Notes: generated by a model not told the origin, from the letters alone. A DNA stretch of 63,517 bases from Lentisphaeria bacterium (GCA_017466125.1 JAFTUS010000044.1:1-63517), one strand, 5' to 3'. Shown: positions 16,858-25,074, counted from the first letter of the stretch. Translations and numbers: made by a program.

Positions 16858-17920
16858 CGATATCACCCGCCTGATCGCCAGTCCGGTCAGTTTTCTTGCC
16901 GACAGCGGCCCGGATGACGATATCGCCATAAGTTCACGCATCCGCCTCGCCCGCAATCTTGCGGGGTGGAACTTCATCGAAGCCTGTGACGCCGCTCAAT
17001 TGCGGGAGATCGGCACGATCATTGCCGATGCCGCAACCGCCTCCGGTGCGCTGGGGTGTCCGGAGTGTTTCGATTTCAAACTGGATGAACTTGATGAAAT
17101 CGATCGGGAAGTGCTTTTTGAACGACGTCTCGCCAGCCGTGATCTGCTGAACCGCCCGGAGGGGGCACGACTGCTTATCCGCCCCGACGAAGCAAGTTCC
17201 GTTATGATCAATGAAGAGGATCATCTGCGCATACAATCCCTCTCGCCCGGTTTTCAACTGGATGCCGTCTGGCAGGAGATCAATCGCCTCGATGACCAGA
17301 TCGCCGCCGAACTGGATTACGCTTTCGATGACCGGCTGGGCTATCTGACCAGTTGTCCGACCAATGTCGGAACCGGTATGAGAGCGTCGGTCATGCTCCA
17401 TTTGCCGGGCATGACCCTGACCGGAGAACTCACTCCCACAGTACAAGGCGTGACCAAACTCGGTTTTGCCGTAAGAGGCATTGCAGGAGAAGGTTCCGAT
17501 AATCGGGGCAATCTCTTTCAAATCTCCAACCAGAGTACGCTCGGAGAAAGCGAAACTGACATCATCGAACGTCTTTCGCAAATCATAAGCACCCTGATCG
17601 CCCACGAAAAACAGGCTCGGCGGTATCTTCTGGAAAAAGAACAGCCCACTCTGCTGGACTGGGTCGGAAGATCGTACGGCACTTTGCGCTACGCTTATGT
17701 ACTCTCAACGGAAGATGCCCTGAACTCCCTCTCCGGGGTGCGTCTCGGTGTTGATTTGGGCATGTTCAGCAAATTGAATTTGCATATCGTCAATGAACTC
17801 TTCCGTGAAATTTATTCCGCACATCTGCAAAAGAAAGCGGGTACGGAACTTTCTCCGGACGAAAGAGACATCGCCCGCGCAACCCTCTGCCGGGAACGGC
17901 TCGCCCATTTGAACAAATAG
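16850..17920 (+). CDS. mcsB: Protein arginine kinase McsB
   Basis: 356 residues, normal length. It is a phosphagen-kinase catalytic domain that phosphorylates arginines in proteins to tag them for ClpCP. Diagnostic stretches are SSRIRLARN (28-36), the acidic NEEDH loop (121-125), and TSCPTNVGTGMRASV with the active-site cysteine at 169, followed by GEGSDNRGN for nucleotide binding. All catalytic residues are present. A clpC-like gene and ctsR are not in the window, so the degradation partner would be elsewhere. Preceded by an AGGAGG site within mcsA. Confidence 0.93.
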   Translation: MNDDITRLIASPVSFLADSGPDDDIAISSRIRLARNLAGWNFIEACDAAQLREIGTIIADAATASGALGCPECFDFKLDELDEIDREVLFERRLASRDLLNRPEGARLLIRPDEASSVMINEEDHLRIQSLSPGFQLDAVWQEINRLDDQIAAELDYAFDDRLGYLTSCPTNVGTGMRASVMLHLPGMTLTGELTPTVQGVTKLGFAVRGIAGEGSDNRGNLFQISNQSTLGESETDIIERLSQIISTLIAHEKQARRYLLEKEQPTLLDWVGRSYGTLRYAYVLSTEDALNSLSGVRLGVDLGMFSKLNLHIVNELFREIYSAHLQKKAGTELSPDERDIARATLCRERLAHLNK

Positions 17921-17922
17921 CC

Positions 17923-18792
17923 ATGATCGACTTGCATACGCACAGCACAGCCTCCGATGGCAGTACGCCGCCCGCCGAACTTCTCCGGCAGGCGGCAGAA
18001 CTCGGTCTCTGCGCGGTGGCCCTCACCGACCATGATACGGTTGCCGGAATACCGGAATTTCTCGCTGAAGCGGAAAAATATCCGCAGATCCACGCCGTCC
18101 CCGGCGTGGAACTTTCCACCGTTTTCGGAGCAAGAGAACTCCATATCGTCGGACTTTTTCTCGATTACAGAAATGAAGTTCTGACCGCTTATCTGGAAGA
18201 ACAGCGGGAAAAACGCCGCAGCCGCAATGAGGCGATACGCCTGAAACTGAACTCACTGGGCTATCCCCTCTCCTGGGATGATCCCGTCTTTGCCGGAGTC
18301 GGCGACGCCTGTTCCATAGGGAGACCGCACTTTGCCAGAGCATTGATGAACCGTTACGGCTTCCCCACGATGCAGAGTGTTTTTGACAAACTGCTGAAAC
18401 GGGGTTGTCCCGCTTATGTTCCACGTGAACTGCCCGACCCCAAACAGGCGATCGATGCGATCCATGCGGCAGGCGGTCTTGCCGTCTGGGCGCACCCCGT
18501 TTACCGGGAGAGAAACGAAAGAGCATGGGCAAAACGGGTCATCAAACGTTTCGCTCCGCTGGGACTGGATGCCGTCGAAGGATATTACAGCATGTTCAGC
18601 GCAACCGAAACCGCTTTGATGACAGAACTGGCGGAAACCTACGGTGTACTGCTGTCAGGCGGCAGTGATTTTCACGGAGCCAATTCCACCGTCAGTCTCG
18701 GCACCGGCGCGGGGAAACTGAATATTCCCGATGAACTTTATGACAGACTTTCCGAAGCACGCGCTTTGAGAGAAGTCAGCACCCAAAGTTGA
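17923..18792 (+). CDS. PHP-domain phosphoesterase (TrpH/RNase AM-like)
   Basis: 289 residues. The PHP metal motifs are intact: DLHTHSTASDGS at 3-14, LTDHDT at 34-39, PGVELS, the conserved RPHFARAL, AHPVYRE and GSDFHG at the end. Relatives hydrolyse 3',5'-nucleoside bisphosphates or trim RNA 5' ends (YciV/RNase AM). It starts 2 bases after mcsB with no clear ribosome site, suggesting coupling. Its last 55 bases overlap the convergent MFS gene. Confidence 0.85.
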   Translation: MIDLHTHSTASDGSTPPAELLRQAAELGLCAVALTDHDTVAGIPEFLAEAEKYPQIHAVPGVELSTVFGARELHIVGLFLDYRNEVLTAYLEEQREKRRSRNEAIRLKLNSLGYPLSWDDPVFAGVGDACSIGRPHFARALMNRYGFPTMQSVFDKLLKRGCPAYVPRELPDPKQAIDAIHAAGGLAVWAHPVYRERNERAWAKRVIKRFAPLGLDAVEGYYSMFSATETALMTELAETYGVLLSGGSDFHGANSTVSLGTGAGKLNIPDELYDRLSEARALREVSTQS

Positions 18793-19916
18793 ACCGAAAG
18801 CGCAATAAGCAAAATCAGAGCCGCAAAAACAAAAGCCGCTTTTGCAGTACAGAAATAATCCACAACCGCTCCGCCGATCAACGGCGCACTCATATTGGTG
18901 ATGCCGACAACCGTTTCATTTCCGGCAATAAAAAAGTTACTGCGGACCGGATGTGCCAACGAATAATAAACCAGAGAGAAATACATACAGCCGCAGTAGA
19001 TACCGAAACATACCCCTGCCGCATAAAATCCCCAGAGTTCACGCCCGAAAACCAACAGTGTCAACGCCGCGATCCCCAGAGAGTACATCCCGATCGCAGG
19101 CATACGGCGGAACATCCATGTTTTACTGCGGCAAAGAGCCAAACCGGTAAGTCCCTGCGTGTAACTGATGACAGCAAGCACACAAGCGATATGACTCTGC
19201 GACAGGGTAAGTTCTTCGCCCAGTTTCGGCCACATACTGCGGAATTGACAAACAGCAATGGTGCCGCACCCGCCGATGAACCACCCCATACGGGCAAGTC
19301 TGGCGAATTTATCATACCCCTTTTCCGTTAAAACGTTTTCCTCCCCCGGCGGCGGGGCATCACCTGCCGGCTTCTTTTTGCGGAGCGAAAATGCAATAAA
19401 AAGAACTCCGATCACAACCGCCAGAGCAAAAGCAAAACAGACAAAACATCCCGCACGTCCGGAGAGGCGGGCAAAAATCAACGGCCCGGTGGCAAATCCG
19501 AAACTCCAGGTCATCGTGTAAAATGCCGCCGCCTCAACCGCCCCCGAACTCTTTGCACTCCCCGAAATCGCTTTGGCAAAAAGTTGGAACGGAGCGCAGA
19601 ACAGAGCCGTACCGATACCGGCAACGACCATCCAGCAATACTGCATATACAGTCCGCAGAAAGCCAATCCGAGCGAAGCGACAGACAACAAACATCCGCC
19701 CGCAAGGATCAGCGGAAGAGCGTTGGAAACTCTGGCGATCCGACTGATTATGATCGAACAGACACAATACGTGATCCCCCAGAAGGCGATATTTCCGCCC
19801 ACCATCACCCCCGATGCTCCGGCCTGAGCAAAGCGAAGTGCTGTAATAAAAAAGAAGCCGCCCGTTAAAATATTCACGGCGAACGGCACAAAATAAGTCA
19901 AAATCCGAATAAGCAT
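18738..19916 (-). CDS. Major facilitator superfamily transporter
   Basis: 392 residues with about twelve hydrophobic spans and a long hydrophilic middle loop rich in Pro, Gly, Glu and Lys near 180-205. I see no substrate signature; pieces such as GITYCVCSIIISRIARVSN and AGVCFGIYCGCMYFSLVYYS fit the MFS_1 fold. Its 3' end overlaps the PHP gene by 55 bases on the opposite strand. It shares an intergenic region with ilvN, transcribed the other way. GGGAAG lies just before the ATG. Confidence 0.8.
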   Translation of the reverse strand: MLIRILTYFVPFAVNILTGGFFFITALRFAQAGASGVMVGGNIAFWGITYCVCSIIISRIARVSNALPLILAGGCLLSVASLGLAFCGLYMQYCWMVVAGIGTALFCAPFQLFAKAISGSAKSSGAVEAAAFYTMTWSFGFATGPLIFARLSGRAGCFVCFAFALAVVIGVLFIAFSLRKKKPAGDAPPPGEENVLTEKGYDKFARLARMGWFIGGCGTIAVCQFRSMWPKLGEELTLSQSHIACVLAVISYTQGLTGLALCRSKTWMFRRMPAIGMYSLGIAALTLLVFGRELWGFYAAGVCFGIYCGCMYFSLVYYSLAHPVRSNFFIAGNETVVGITNMSAPLIGGAVVDYFCTAKAAFVFAALILLIALSVQLWVLTSLKARASESLS

Positions 19917-19942
19917 CTTCCCGCACTCTGTTTTTTTTCGAT

Positions 19943-19972
19943 ATAATGTAACGCTTCCTGATTTTTTTTCAA
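19943..19972 (-). promoter_or_regulatory. Promoter of the MFS gene
   Basis: Minus strand TTGAAA (19972-19967), 18 bp, CATTAT (19948-19943). The same wide-spaced form is found before ilvN and the SGNH hydrolase gene. Confidence 0.55.
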
Positions 19973-20013
19973 ATCAAAATCGCAAAAATTTACAGTTTTT
20001 CAGCCATTCCGTA

Positions 20014-20043
20014 TTGAAAAAATCAAAAACAGAGGCACATTAT
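20014..20043 (+). promoter_or_regulatory. Promoter of ilvN-folB-ybaK
   Basis: TTGAAA (20014-20019), 18 bp, CATTAT (20038-20043), 31 bases before the ilvN ATG. No attenuator-like leader peptide is visible. Confidence 0.6.
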
Positions 20044-20074
20044 AAACATGATATAAAAACAGGAGTAAATTTTT

Positions 20075-20581
20075 ATGACAAATCATGCAGAAATGGAAAA
20101 ACATACGATATCCGTTTTAGTTGCCAACAAGTTCGGCGTACTTGCCCGCGTTGCGGGGCTTTTCAGCGGCCGCGGCTACAATATTTCCAGTTTGACCGTA
20201 CACGAAACCGATGACCCGGCTTACTCCAAGATGACCATTGTCACTGCCGGAGATGCCGCTATTCTGGAGCAAATCGACAAACAACTGCGCAAACTTATCG
20301 AAGTCATCAAGGTAGATGACCTTACCGGCAGCGGTTTTATTGAACGTGAAATGGCTCTCCTCAAACTGCGTACCAGTTCCCACGAACAGCAATCCCAGAT
20401 CATTCAACTGGTGGAGGTCTTTGACGGAACGATCGTTTCGGTCAGCAAAAACGAACTCGCCGTGGAAATCGCCGGACGTTCCGACCGGCTGGACGATTTT
20501 ATCGAACTGGTGCGGGATTACGGTATCGTTGAAATGGCGCGTTCCGGGCGCGTGGCGATCTCCCGCTGCAAAAAGGCTTGA
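20075..20581 (+). CDS. ilvN: Acetolactate synthase small (regulatory) subunit
   Basis: 168 residues, the length of IlvH/IlvN proteins that activate the catalytic subunit and confer valine feedback. The N-terminal ACT domain reads ISVLVANKFGVLARVAGLFSGRGYNISSL; the C-terminal domain begins near REMALLKL and includes VEIAGRSDRLDDFI. The glycine/asparagine-containing loop GRGYNI is typical of a valine-binding site. The large subunit ilvB is not adjacent, which is unusual. AGGAG precedes the ATG. Confidence 0.95.
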   Translation: MTNHAEMEKHTISVLVANKFGVLARVAGLFSGRGYNISSLTVHETDDPAYSKMTIVTAGDAAILEQIDKQLRKLIEVIKVDDLTGSGFIEREMALLKLRTSSHEQQSQIIQLVEVFDGTIVSVSKNELAVEIAGRSDRLDDFIELVRDYGIVEMARSGRVAISRCKKA

Positions 20582-20589
20582 GGTTCCGC

Positions 20590-20943
20590 ATGGGAAAAAT
20601 TTCCATTTGCGATTTGCCGCTTGCCGTAACAGTCGGGGTCTATCCCGCCGAAAGAGAGATGCGGCAGAAAATCCAGATGAACGTGGAGTTTGAACTGGAT
20701 CTGTCCGGAGCCGCCGCAAGCGACAATTTATACGACACCGTGAATTATGCGGAGATCGAAGAACGCATCGTGCAGCTGGCAGAAAACAGTTCTTATCAAT
20801 TACTGGAAGCCCTCGCCGGAGCCGTTTGCCGTCTGGTTCTGGAATACGCCATGGTCAGCAGTGTCACTGTGCGCATCGAAAAACCGCTGGCGGCGAAACG
20901 CGCCCGCGCGATCGTCGTGGAACATACGGAAAAACGGGTTTGA
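20590..20943 (+). CDS. folB: Dihydroneopterin aldolase
   Basis: 117 residues from the ATG at 20590, 9 bases after ilvN. FolB family pattern: ISICDLPLAVTVGVYPAEREMRQKIQMNVEFELD, the substrate-binding DTVNYAEIEERI, LLEALAGAVCRLVL and the final TVRIEKPLA. It makes 6-hydroxymethyl-dihydropterin in folate synthesis. No other folate genes are nearby. Confidence 0.9.
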   Translation: MGKISICDLPLAVTVGVYPAEREMRQKIQMNVEFELDLSGAAASDNLYDTVNYAEIEERIVQLAENSSYQLLEALAGAVCRLVLEYAMVSSVTVRIEKPLAAKRARAIVVEHTEKRV

Positions 20944-20946
20944 ACC

Positions 20947-21429
20947 ATGGCAAAACCAACGGCCAAAACCAACGCCCTGCGACTGGCGGAAAGCGGAAAT
21001 CTTGCCTACGAAGCCTTTGAATACGATATTTCAGACGGCATGATCGATGCAAGATCCATTGCCGCAAAACTGGGGCGTAGCGAAGATGAGATCTTCAAAA
21101 CTCTCGTTGCGGAAGCCCCCGGACACGAACACTTTGTGTTCATCGTTCCCGCCGCCGGAGAGTTGGATTTGAAAAAAGCGGCAAAAGCCGCTCAACGCAA
21201 AAGCATCGAATTGATCCCGCTGAAAGAATTGCTCCCGCTGACAGGATACGTTCACGGCGGATGTTCTCCGCTGGGCATGAAAAAACTTTTCCCGACTTTT
21301 CTGGACGAAACTGCCATACTGTTTGACCGCATCTGGGTCAGCGGCGGCAGGGTCGGACTGAACATCGCCGTTTCTCCGCAGGAATTATTACGGCTCATCA
21401 ATGGGAATTTTGCCGATATTGCCAAATGA
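20947..21429 (+). CDS. ybaK: YbaK/EbsC-type Cys-tRNA(Pro) deacylase
   Basis: 160 residues, typical of YbaK, which hydrolyses Cys-tRNAPro made in error by prolyl-tRNA synthetase. Visible motifs are KTNALRLAE at the start, SEDEIFKTLVAE with the conserved lysine, and GGCSPLGMKKLFPTF near 100. It starts 3 bases after folB, ending the ilvN operon. Confidence 0.9.
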   Translation: MAKPTAKTNALRLAESGNLAYEAFEYDISDGMIDARSIAAKLGRSEDEIFKTLVAEAPGHEHFVFIVPAAGELDLKKAAKAAQRKSIELIPLKELLPLTGYVHGGCSPLGMKKLFPTFLDETAILFDRIWVSGGRVGLNIAVSPQELLRLINGNFADIAK

Positions 21430-21443
21430 TTTTATAATCCCGC

Positions 21444-21471
21444 TGGATTTTACAGAATAAAGTGCTATATT
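21444..21471 (+). promoter_or_regulatory. Possible promoter of the zinc-ribbon gene
   Basis: TGGATT (21444-21449), 16 bp, TATATT (21466-21471). Transcription would start only one or two bases before the ATG at 21480, giving an almost leaderless message. Confidence 0.4.
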
Positions 21472-21479
21472 ATACAGAT

Positions 21480-21710
21480 ATGAAGAAGAATAACAATACA
21501 CCCTACAAGACATCGCAGTATAAGGACGAACAGTTCTACTGCCCTAATTGCGGAGAGTTTCTGCATCCGGCGGATATAGAAACAGTCTCACGCTGCCCTT
21601 ATTGTGATATTGTTATCCCCCGCGATGACCACTACGAAGATTATGTACTCCGCCCGGTGATCAAGATGTGGGTGGAACGCCAGAACAAACAGTTCCCCAG
21701 ACACGGCTGA
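21480..21710 (+). CDS. Small zinc-ribbon protein
   Basis: 76 residues. It carries one treble-clef-like pair of cysteine knuckles, CPNCGEF and CPYCDIV, spaced by about 18 residues, and a basic C-terminus (KMWVERQNKQFPRHG). I do not recognise a named family; short zinc ribbons of this type usually bind nucleic acid or protein. No ribosome site precedes ATG 21480; an in-frame GTG at 21462 is the alternative. It ends 2 bases before the convergent lipoprotein gene. Confidence 0.65.
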   Translation: MKKNNNTPYKTSQYKDEQFYCPNCGEFLHPADIETVSRCPYCDIVIPRDDHYEDYVLRPVIKMWVERQNKQFPRHG

Positions 21711-21712
21711 AA

Positions 21713-23908
21713 TCATTCTCCCCACGGGATAAAGAAAATATAACCGCCTTTTCTGCCGTTTTTGCTGTGCGTCTCAAAAAGCCTCCAGAGAAACGAAAAT
21801 CGTTCAGAGTCTTTGTTTTTCTGTATGGAGATAAAAGGAAATATCAACTTTTCTTCCCGTTCCCCTGCCCGCGTGTACCGGTAGAGGAATTGCAATACCT
21901 GAGCGGACTCCGTGCTGCCGTTTTTCTCTCCTGACGCCAGATAGAGGAACGCGTGCCAGCGGTTGTCTCCATTGGCAGCAAGTTCTTTACGGAAAAATAA
22001 TCCGCTTCCGAAATCTTCGCTGTAACGTACCTCGGTACAACGTTCCAACAACTGTTCCAGAGATGCGTCAAACTTTTTCTCCAGTGTATCCAAAGAGAAA
22101 TCAAACCCAAGAGATTTGGCTTTTTTGCGCCATGTTTCAAACTCCTTATTGAACTTGTCCGCCTCTTTATTAAACGTTTCCCGCTGCAAACGGACCTCTT
22201 CTACTGCAACAGCCTTTTTCAACTCTTCAAGGCGGGAGGCGGTCTTCCAGTTACGATTGCGCAGTTCCAGTTGTTTTATGCGCCGGTCGTTGTTTTGGAT
22301 CGCCCGGTAACGGTTGCGCAGAACCCATGCGCCATTCCGCACATCTTCAACTGCTTTTGCATCAACGCCTTTTTTGGCGACAGAGAAACCATCTCTGCCG
22401 TAATAATAAAGTCCGCATGCTCCAAAACGGTCTTCAAAATCGAACTGTTGATACGCTTCAGTCCAATAAGTATCACGGCTGAAAACGGGTTTCTCAATGC
22501 GGCTCTCCCGCTTTTTTGAGGCATGATAAATCAGTGAAGCCCCAACAGAAAGTGCAGATTCTTCCGGCGTTTCTTTTGAAAAAACCAGAAGAGGAATACT
22601 GCACAGAATGGATTTATCTTTATTTTTTTCATAACCGGAAAGCAGTGCAAGAGAGAACCAACTGAAACTGTCCGGTCTGGATTTCATGGAGAAAAACGGC
22701 AAAAATCCACCCTCTTTCTCGCGGTAAAGCGGTAATTTTTTCTGTGCAGTAAAGCGTTCCAGCCACAGCCGGACGATTTCTCCGGTACAAAGTTCCGGCG
22801 GCATTTTTTCTCCGGTCAATCTGGTATATTCAGTGGCGATTTCCGACTTAAACTGACTGAAAGGCTTACGGTAACTCAGCGTTTCTATTTTTTGAATACT
22901 TCTCCACTCCGGCGTATCAACGTAATAATCTTTGTACGTCACTCCACTCAACAACGGGAGTGAAAAAATCTCTTTCTGATACTGCTGTTTATCAAGAATA
23001 CCGAATTTCCGCTCTGTCACAGCCAAGCCCCAACCGCCTAAAAAGCGGAAATCCTTTGACGTCGGAGTTTTTTCAGAGTGAAGCAAAAGCCCACCGAGGT
23101 TAAATTCCCATATATCAGGTTTGTTTTTCACGTCATAGTAGTAGAAAAGCGGAAAAAAACCGAAACTGTTTTCTTCTTTCAGCGGCAATTCAGAAAAAAT
23201 TTTTTCCCGCAAGATATCCAATTCCGCCTGATTTCGAGGCGGCTTTTCAAACTCAAAAGCAAGCCTTTCTTTCAACGAACTGTAATCCTTCCAATAAAGA
23301 TAATCGTATTGTAACATATCTTTTGCAACGATCCGTTTTTTCCACCCGAGTAAAAATTCAGTAAATGTTTCTTCTTGAGTAAAAACTCTGTTTTTCCAGT
23401 CCGGCAAATAATATTTCCATGTATGGATCAGAAGCGGCGTATACCAGAAACTGCCGTTTTTCTTGTTGAAACTGTGATGTGCCAACGGAAAAATGCCGAA
23501 TTTTTCCGGTCCCCAATAAGCAAGCAAAGCCCAACCGTCTTTATCAGCAGTATTCCAGTTGGTAAGCGGAAACAAAATCGAATAATCATCCCCCTCATGG
23601 TTGTAAAACGGACGAACCGCCATGCCGTAAGGGTCAAAATCCACAAAAGGCCATAAAATGGAAAAATAACTGTCGGAACGATAGAAAAACGGCCAGATGT
23701 TCACCAGGGATTTTTCAGAAAACTTTCCTTCCGTCTTGGCATATTTCCGGGTCTTCGCCTGATATTTCATCGAACGCAACCGGTGATTTTGCGGAGCAGA
23801 ATACTCCTGCACCACGCCCCCGGAAAGCCTTGCCATACGTTCACTTGAAGCACAACCGCAAAAAATCAAAACAACCCCAAAAATCGGCAGATATAGAAAT
23901 TTTCTCAC
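21713..23908 (-). CDS. Large lipoprotein with repeated WPF-type motifs, function unknown
   Basis: 731 residues starting at a GTG (CAGGAGG five bases upstream decides it). The leader ends in the lipobox IFCGC, so it should be lipid-anchored. The N-terminal half repeats short aromatic units, such as NIWPFFYRSD, SILWPFVDFD, SILFPLTNW, FGIFPLAHH and FGFFPLFYYY, every 20-60 residues, as expected for beta-strand repeats of a propeller or beta-barrel-like shell. Residues about 540-640 are strongly charged and likely coiled coil. The C-terminus returns to KLIFPFISI and YIFFIPWG. The gene is visibly richer in A+T than its neighbours. No function can be assigned. Confidence 0.75.
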   Translation of the reverse strand: MRKFLYLPIFGVVLIFCGCASSERMARLSGGVVQEYSAPQNHRLRSMKYQAKTRKYAKTEGKFSEKSLVNIWPFFYRSDSYFSILWPFVDFDPYGMAVRPFYNHEGDDYSILFPLTNWNTADKDGWALLAYWGPEKFGIFPLAHHSFNKKNGSFWYTPLLIHTWKYYLPDWKNRVFTQEETFTEFLLGWKKRIVAKDMLQYDYLYWKDYSSLKERLAFEFEKPPRNQAELDILREKIFSELPLKEENSFGFFPLFYYYDVKNKPDIWEFNLGGLLLHSEKTPTSKDFRFLGGWGLAVTERKFGILDKQQYQKEIFSLPLLSGVTYKDYYVDTPEWRSIQKIETLSYRKPFSQFKSEIATEYTRLTGEKMPPELCTGEIVRLWLERFTAQKKLPLYREKEGGFLPFFSMKSRPDSFSWFSLALLSGYEKNKDKSILCSIPLLVFSKETPEESALSVGASLIYHASKKRESRIEKPVFSRDTYWTEAYQQFDFEDRFGACGLYYYGRDGFSVAKKGVDAKAVEDVRNGAWVLRNRYRAIQNNDRRIKQLELRNRNWKTASRLEELKKAVAVEEVRLQRETFNKEADKFNKEFETWRKKAKSLGFDFSLDTLEKKFDASLEQLLERCTEVRYSEDFGSGLFFRKELAANGDNRWHAFLYLASGEKNGSTESAQVLQFLYRYTRAGEREEKLIFPFISIQKNKDSERFSFLWRLFETHSKNGRKGGYIFFIPWGE

Positions 23909-23934
23909 AGAGTCCTCCTGTATGATTTTTATAT

Positions 23935-24378
23935 TTACTGATTTTGCTTTTTGATCGTTAAGAATAAAATATCATCCGAATCTTTTGCCCGGGCAACAGC
24001 CTTTTTAGAACTCAGCAAATCATCCAAATTCAAATATTTGACAGGAATTCCATTGTAAAGGCAAGTAATTGCACGTTCTTCTACGATGGCAAATTTAGGT
24101 AATCCGGGCGGAGATAAATGGAATTGAATGATTCCGGCACTTGTCTGAAATGTTTGAACAAAACCATCACCCGTTTGAATATCCAGTGGTTCCAAATCCA
24201 TATCAAGTTCATCAGCAAGACAATCATTGATCTTGTCAAAGTTACTCTGATCAAACGGCGGGATAAAGATATCCCAATCCAAAGTAAAACGCGGCATTCC
24301 GTGCTGCAACATGGCTTGACCGCCGATAACAACATAGTGTACCTGGGCATCGTTGAGTCGTTTCAACAATTTTTCCAT
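23935..24378 (-). CDS. Nucleotidyltransferase-fold protein (MNT / DUF1814-like)
   Basis: 147 residues. The nucleotidyltransferase motif is visible as GGQAMLQHGMPRFTLDWDIFI (residues 19-39): the GG start, the HG-x-x-R pattern and the acidic metal ligands in DWDIF. YLNLDDLLSSKKAVARAKDSDD near the end matches the family's C-terminal helix. Such proteins serve as antitoxins or toxins in MNT/HEPN and AbiE-type pairs, or as aminoglycoside-like transferases. It overlaps the preceding small gene by 16 bases, supporting a two-gene unit. A+T-rich, suggesting transfer. Confidence 0.75.
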   Translation of the reverse strand: MEKLLKRLNDAQVHYVVIGGQAMLQHGMPRFTLDWDIFIPPFDQSNFDKINDCLADELDMDLEPLDIQTGDGFVQTFQTSAGIIQFHLSPPGLPKFAIVEERAITCLYNGIPVKYLNLDDLLSSKKAVARAKDSDDILFLTIKKQNQ

Positions 24379-24551
24379 TTTATTCCGCCTTTAGCAGCAA
24401 TTTCTTTGAGATACTCGTTTTTCCACGCATTCATTTCGTCGTAATTACGGAAAGATTTTTTGGAAAATTCAGGCAAATTCAGCGGCACCGGAAATTGTAT
24501 TTTCGGTGGATGCTTTAACCAGAGTCGTATTTTTTCTTCACGAATGTCCAT
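24363..24551 (-). CDS. Small basic protein paired with the nucleotidyltransferase
   Basis: 62 residues, no known family. It is rich in Lys, Trp and Pro (KIQFPVPLNLPEFSKKSF) and ends WKNEYLKEIAAKGGIKW. GAGAGG precedes the ATG. A 16-base overlap with the nucleotidyltransferase gene and a shared promoter indicate a small operon of toxin-antitoxin layout, but neither protein can be assigned a side. Confidence 0.6.
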   Translation of the reverse strand: MDIREEKIRLWLKHPPKIQFPVPLNLPEFSKKSFRNYDEMNAWKNEYLKEIAAKGGIKWKNC

Positions 24552-24575
24552 AGAATCGCCTCTCTTTACAAGGTG

Positions 24576-24603
24576 AATATATCATAAAATTATAAAAAAA
24601 CAA
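24576..24603 (-). promoter_or_regulatory. Promoter of the nucleotidyltransferase pair
   Basis: Minus strand TTGTTT (24603-24598), 16 bp, TATATT (24581-24576), 25 bases before the first ATG. Confidence 0.55.
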
Positions 24604-24799
24604 GGAAACATGTTAATAAAACTACAAATATCCTGTAATTTTCTCAAATCCCCCAAATCACCGGCAAGAGACGGTTTGGGGCGAAGATGGCAGTTTGAGG
24701 CTATTGGCAATACGCCTGTCGGGCAGGAGAGCAGACCATTGACTCACCGGAGGAAACGGACGGCAACGGACAACAACAGACTGTAACGGACGCCGCTTT

Positions 24800-24882
24800 T
24801 TGGTGTGGCAAGAGGCGGCGTTTGGTGCAGCAAGAGACGGCGTTGGTGCGGCAAGAGACGGCTCTTGGTGCGGCGAGACAAG
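24800..24882. repeat. Degenerate tandem repeat, four units of about 21-22 bases
   Basis: Units start at 24800, 24822, 24843 and 24865, each beginning TTGGTGYRGC and continuing AAGAGRCGGC; the last unit is shortened. They are G+C-rich, unlike the A+T-rich genes just to the left. Confidence 0.75.
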
Positions 24883-24926
24883 CCCCCTCCCCGGTTCTAC
24901 CGGCGGCACTGCGGCTATGGGGGAGT

Positions 24927-24954
24927 CCAGAGGGGGACGCCCCGCCCCCTCTGG
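24927..24954. repeat. G+C-rich perfect hairpin
   Basis: CCAGAGGGGG (24927-24936) and CCCCCTCTGG (24945-24954) pair over an 8-base loop. No T run follows, so it is not a standard terminator. Confidence 0.75.
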
Positions 24955-24980
24955 TGGCGCAGCAACGTCGCGCCACTACC

Positions 24981-25074
24981 TGCCTTTTCTTTGCCTACTT
25001 TCTTTTCCCGCCGAAAAGAAAGTAGGTCTGCCTTTTCTTTGCCTACTTTCTTTTCCTGCCGAAAAGAAAGTAGG
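24981..25074. repeat. Tandem pair of hairpin units
   Basis: Two copies with a 48-base period (24981 and 25029) each contain CCTACTTTCTTTTC, a 5-base loop, and GAAAAGAAAGTAGG: a perfect 14-bp stem. The second copy ends exactly at the stop codon of the pseudopilin gene. The copies differ at one loop base. Confidence 0.9.

Larger units (their letters stand above)
24604..25074. other. Gene-free repeat field
   Basis: About 470 bases without a supported gene. It holds three AACGGAC copies (24755, 24765, 24785), four degenerate 21-22-base tandem units (24800-24882), a perfect G+C-rich hairpin (24927-24954) and two tandem copies of a 46-base hairpin unit (24981-25074). Several short open frames cross it in different phases, but they only translate the repeats. 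Confidence 0.75.
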
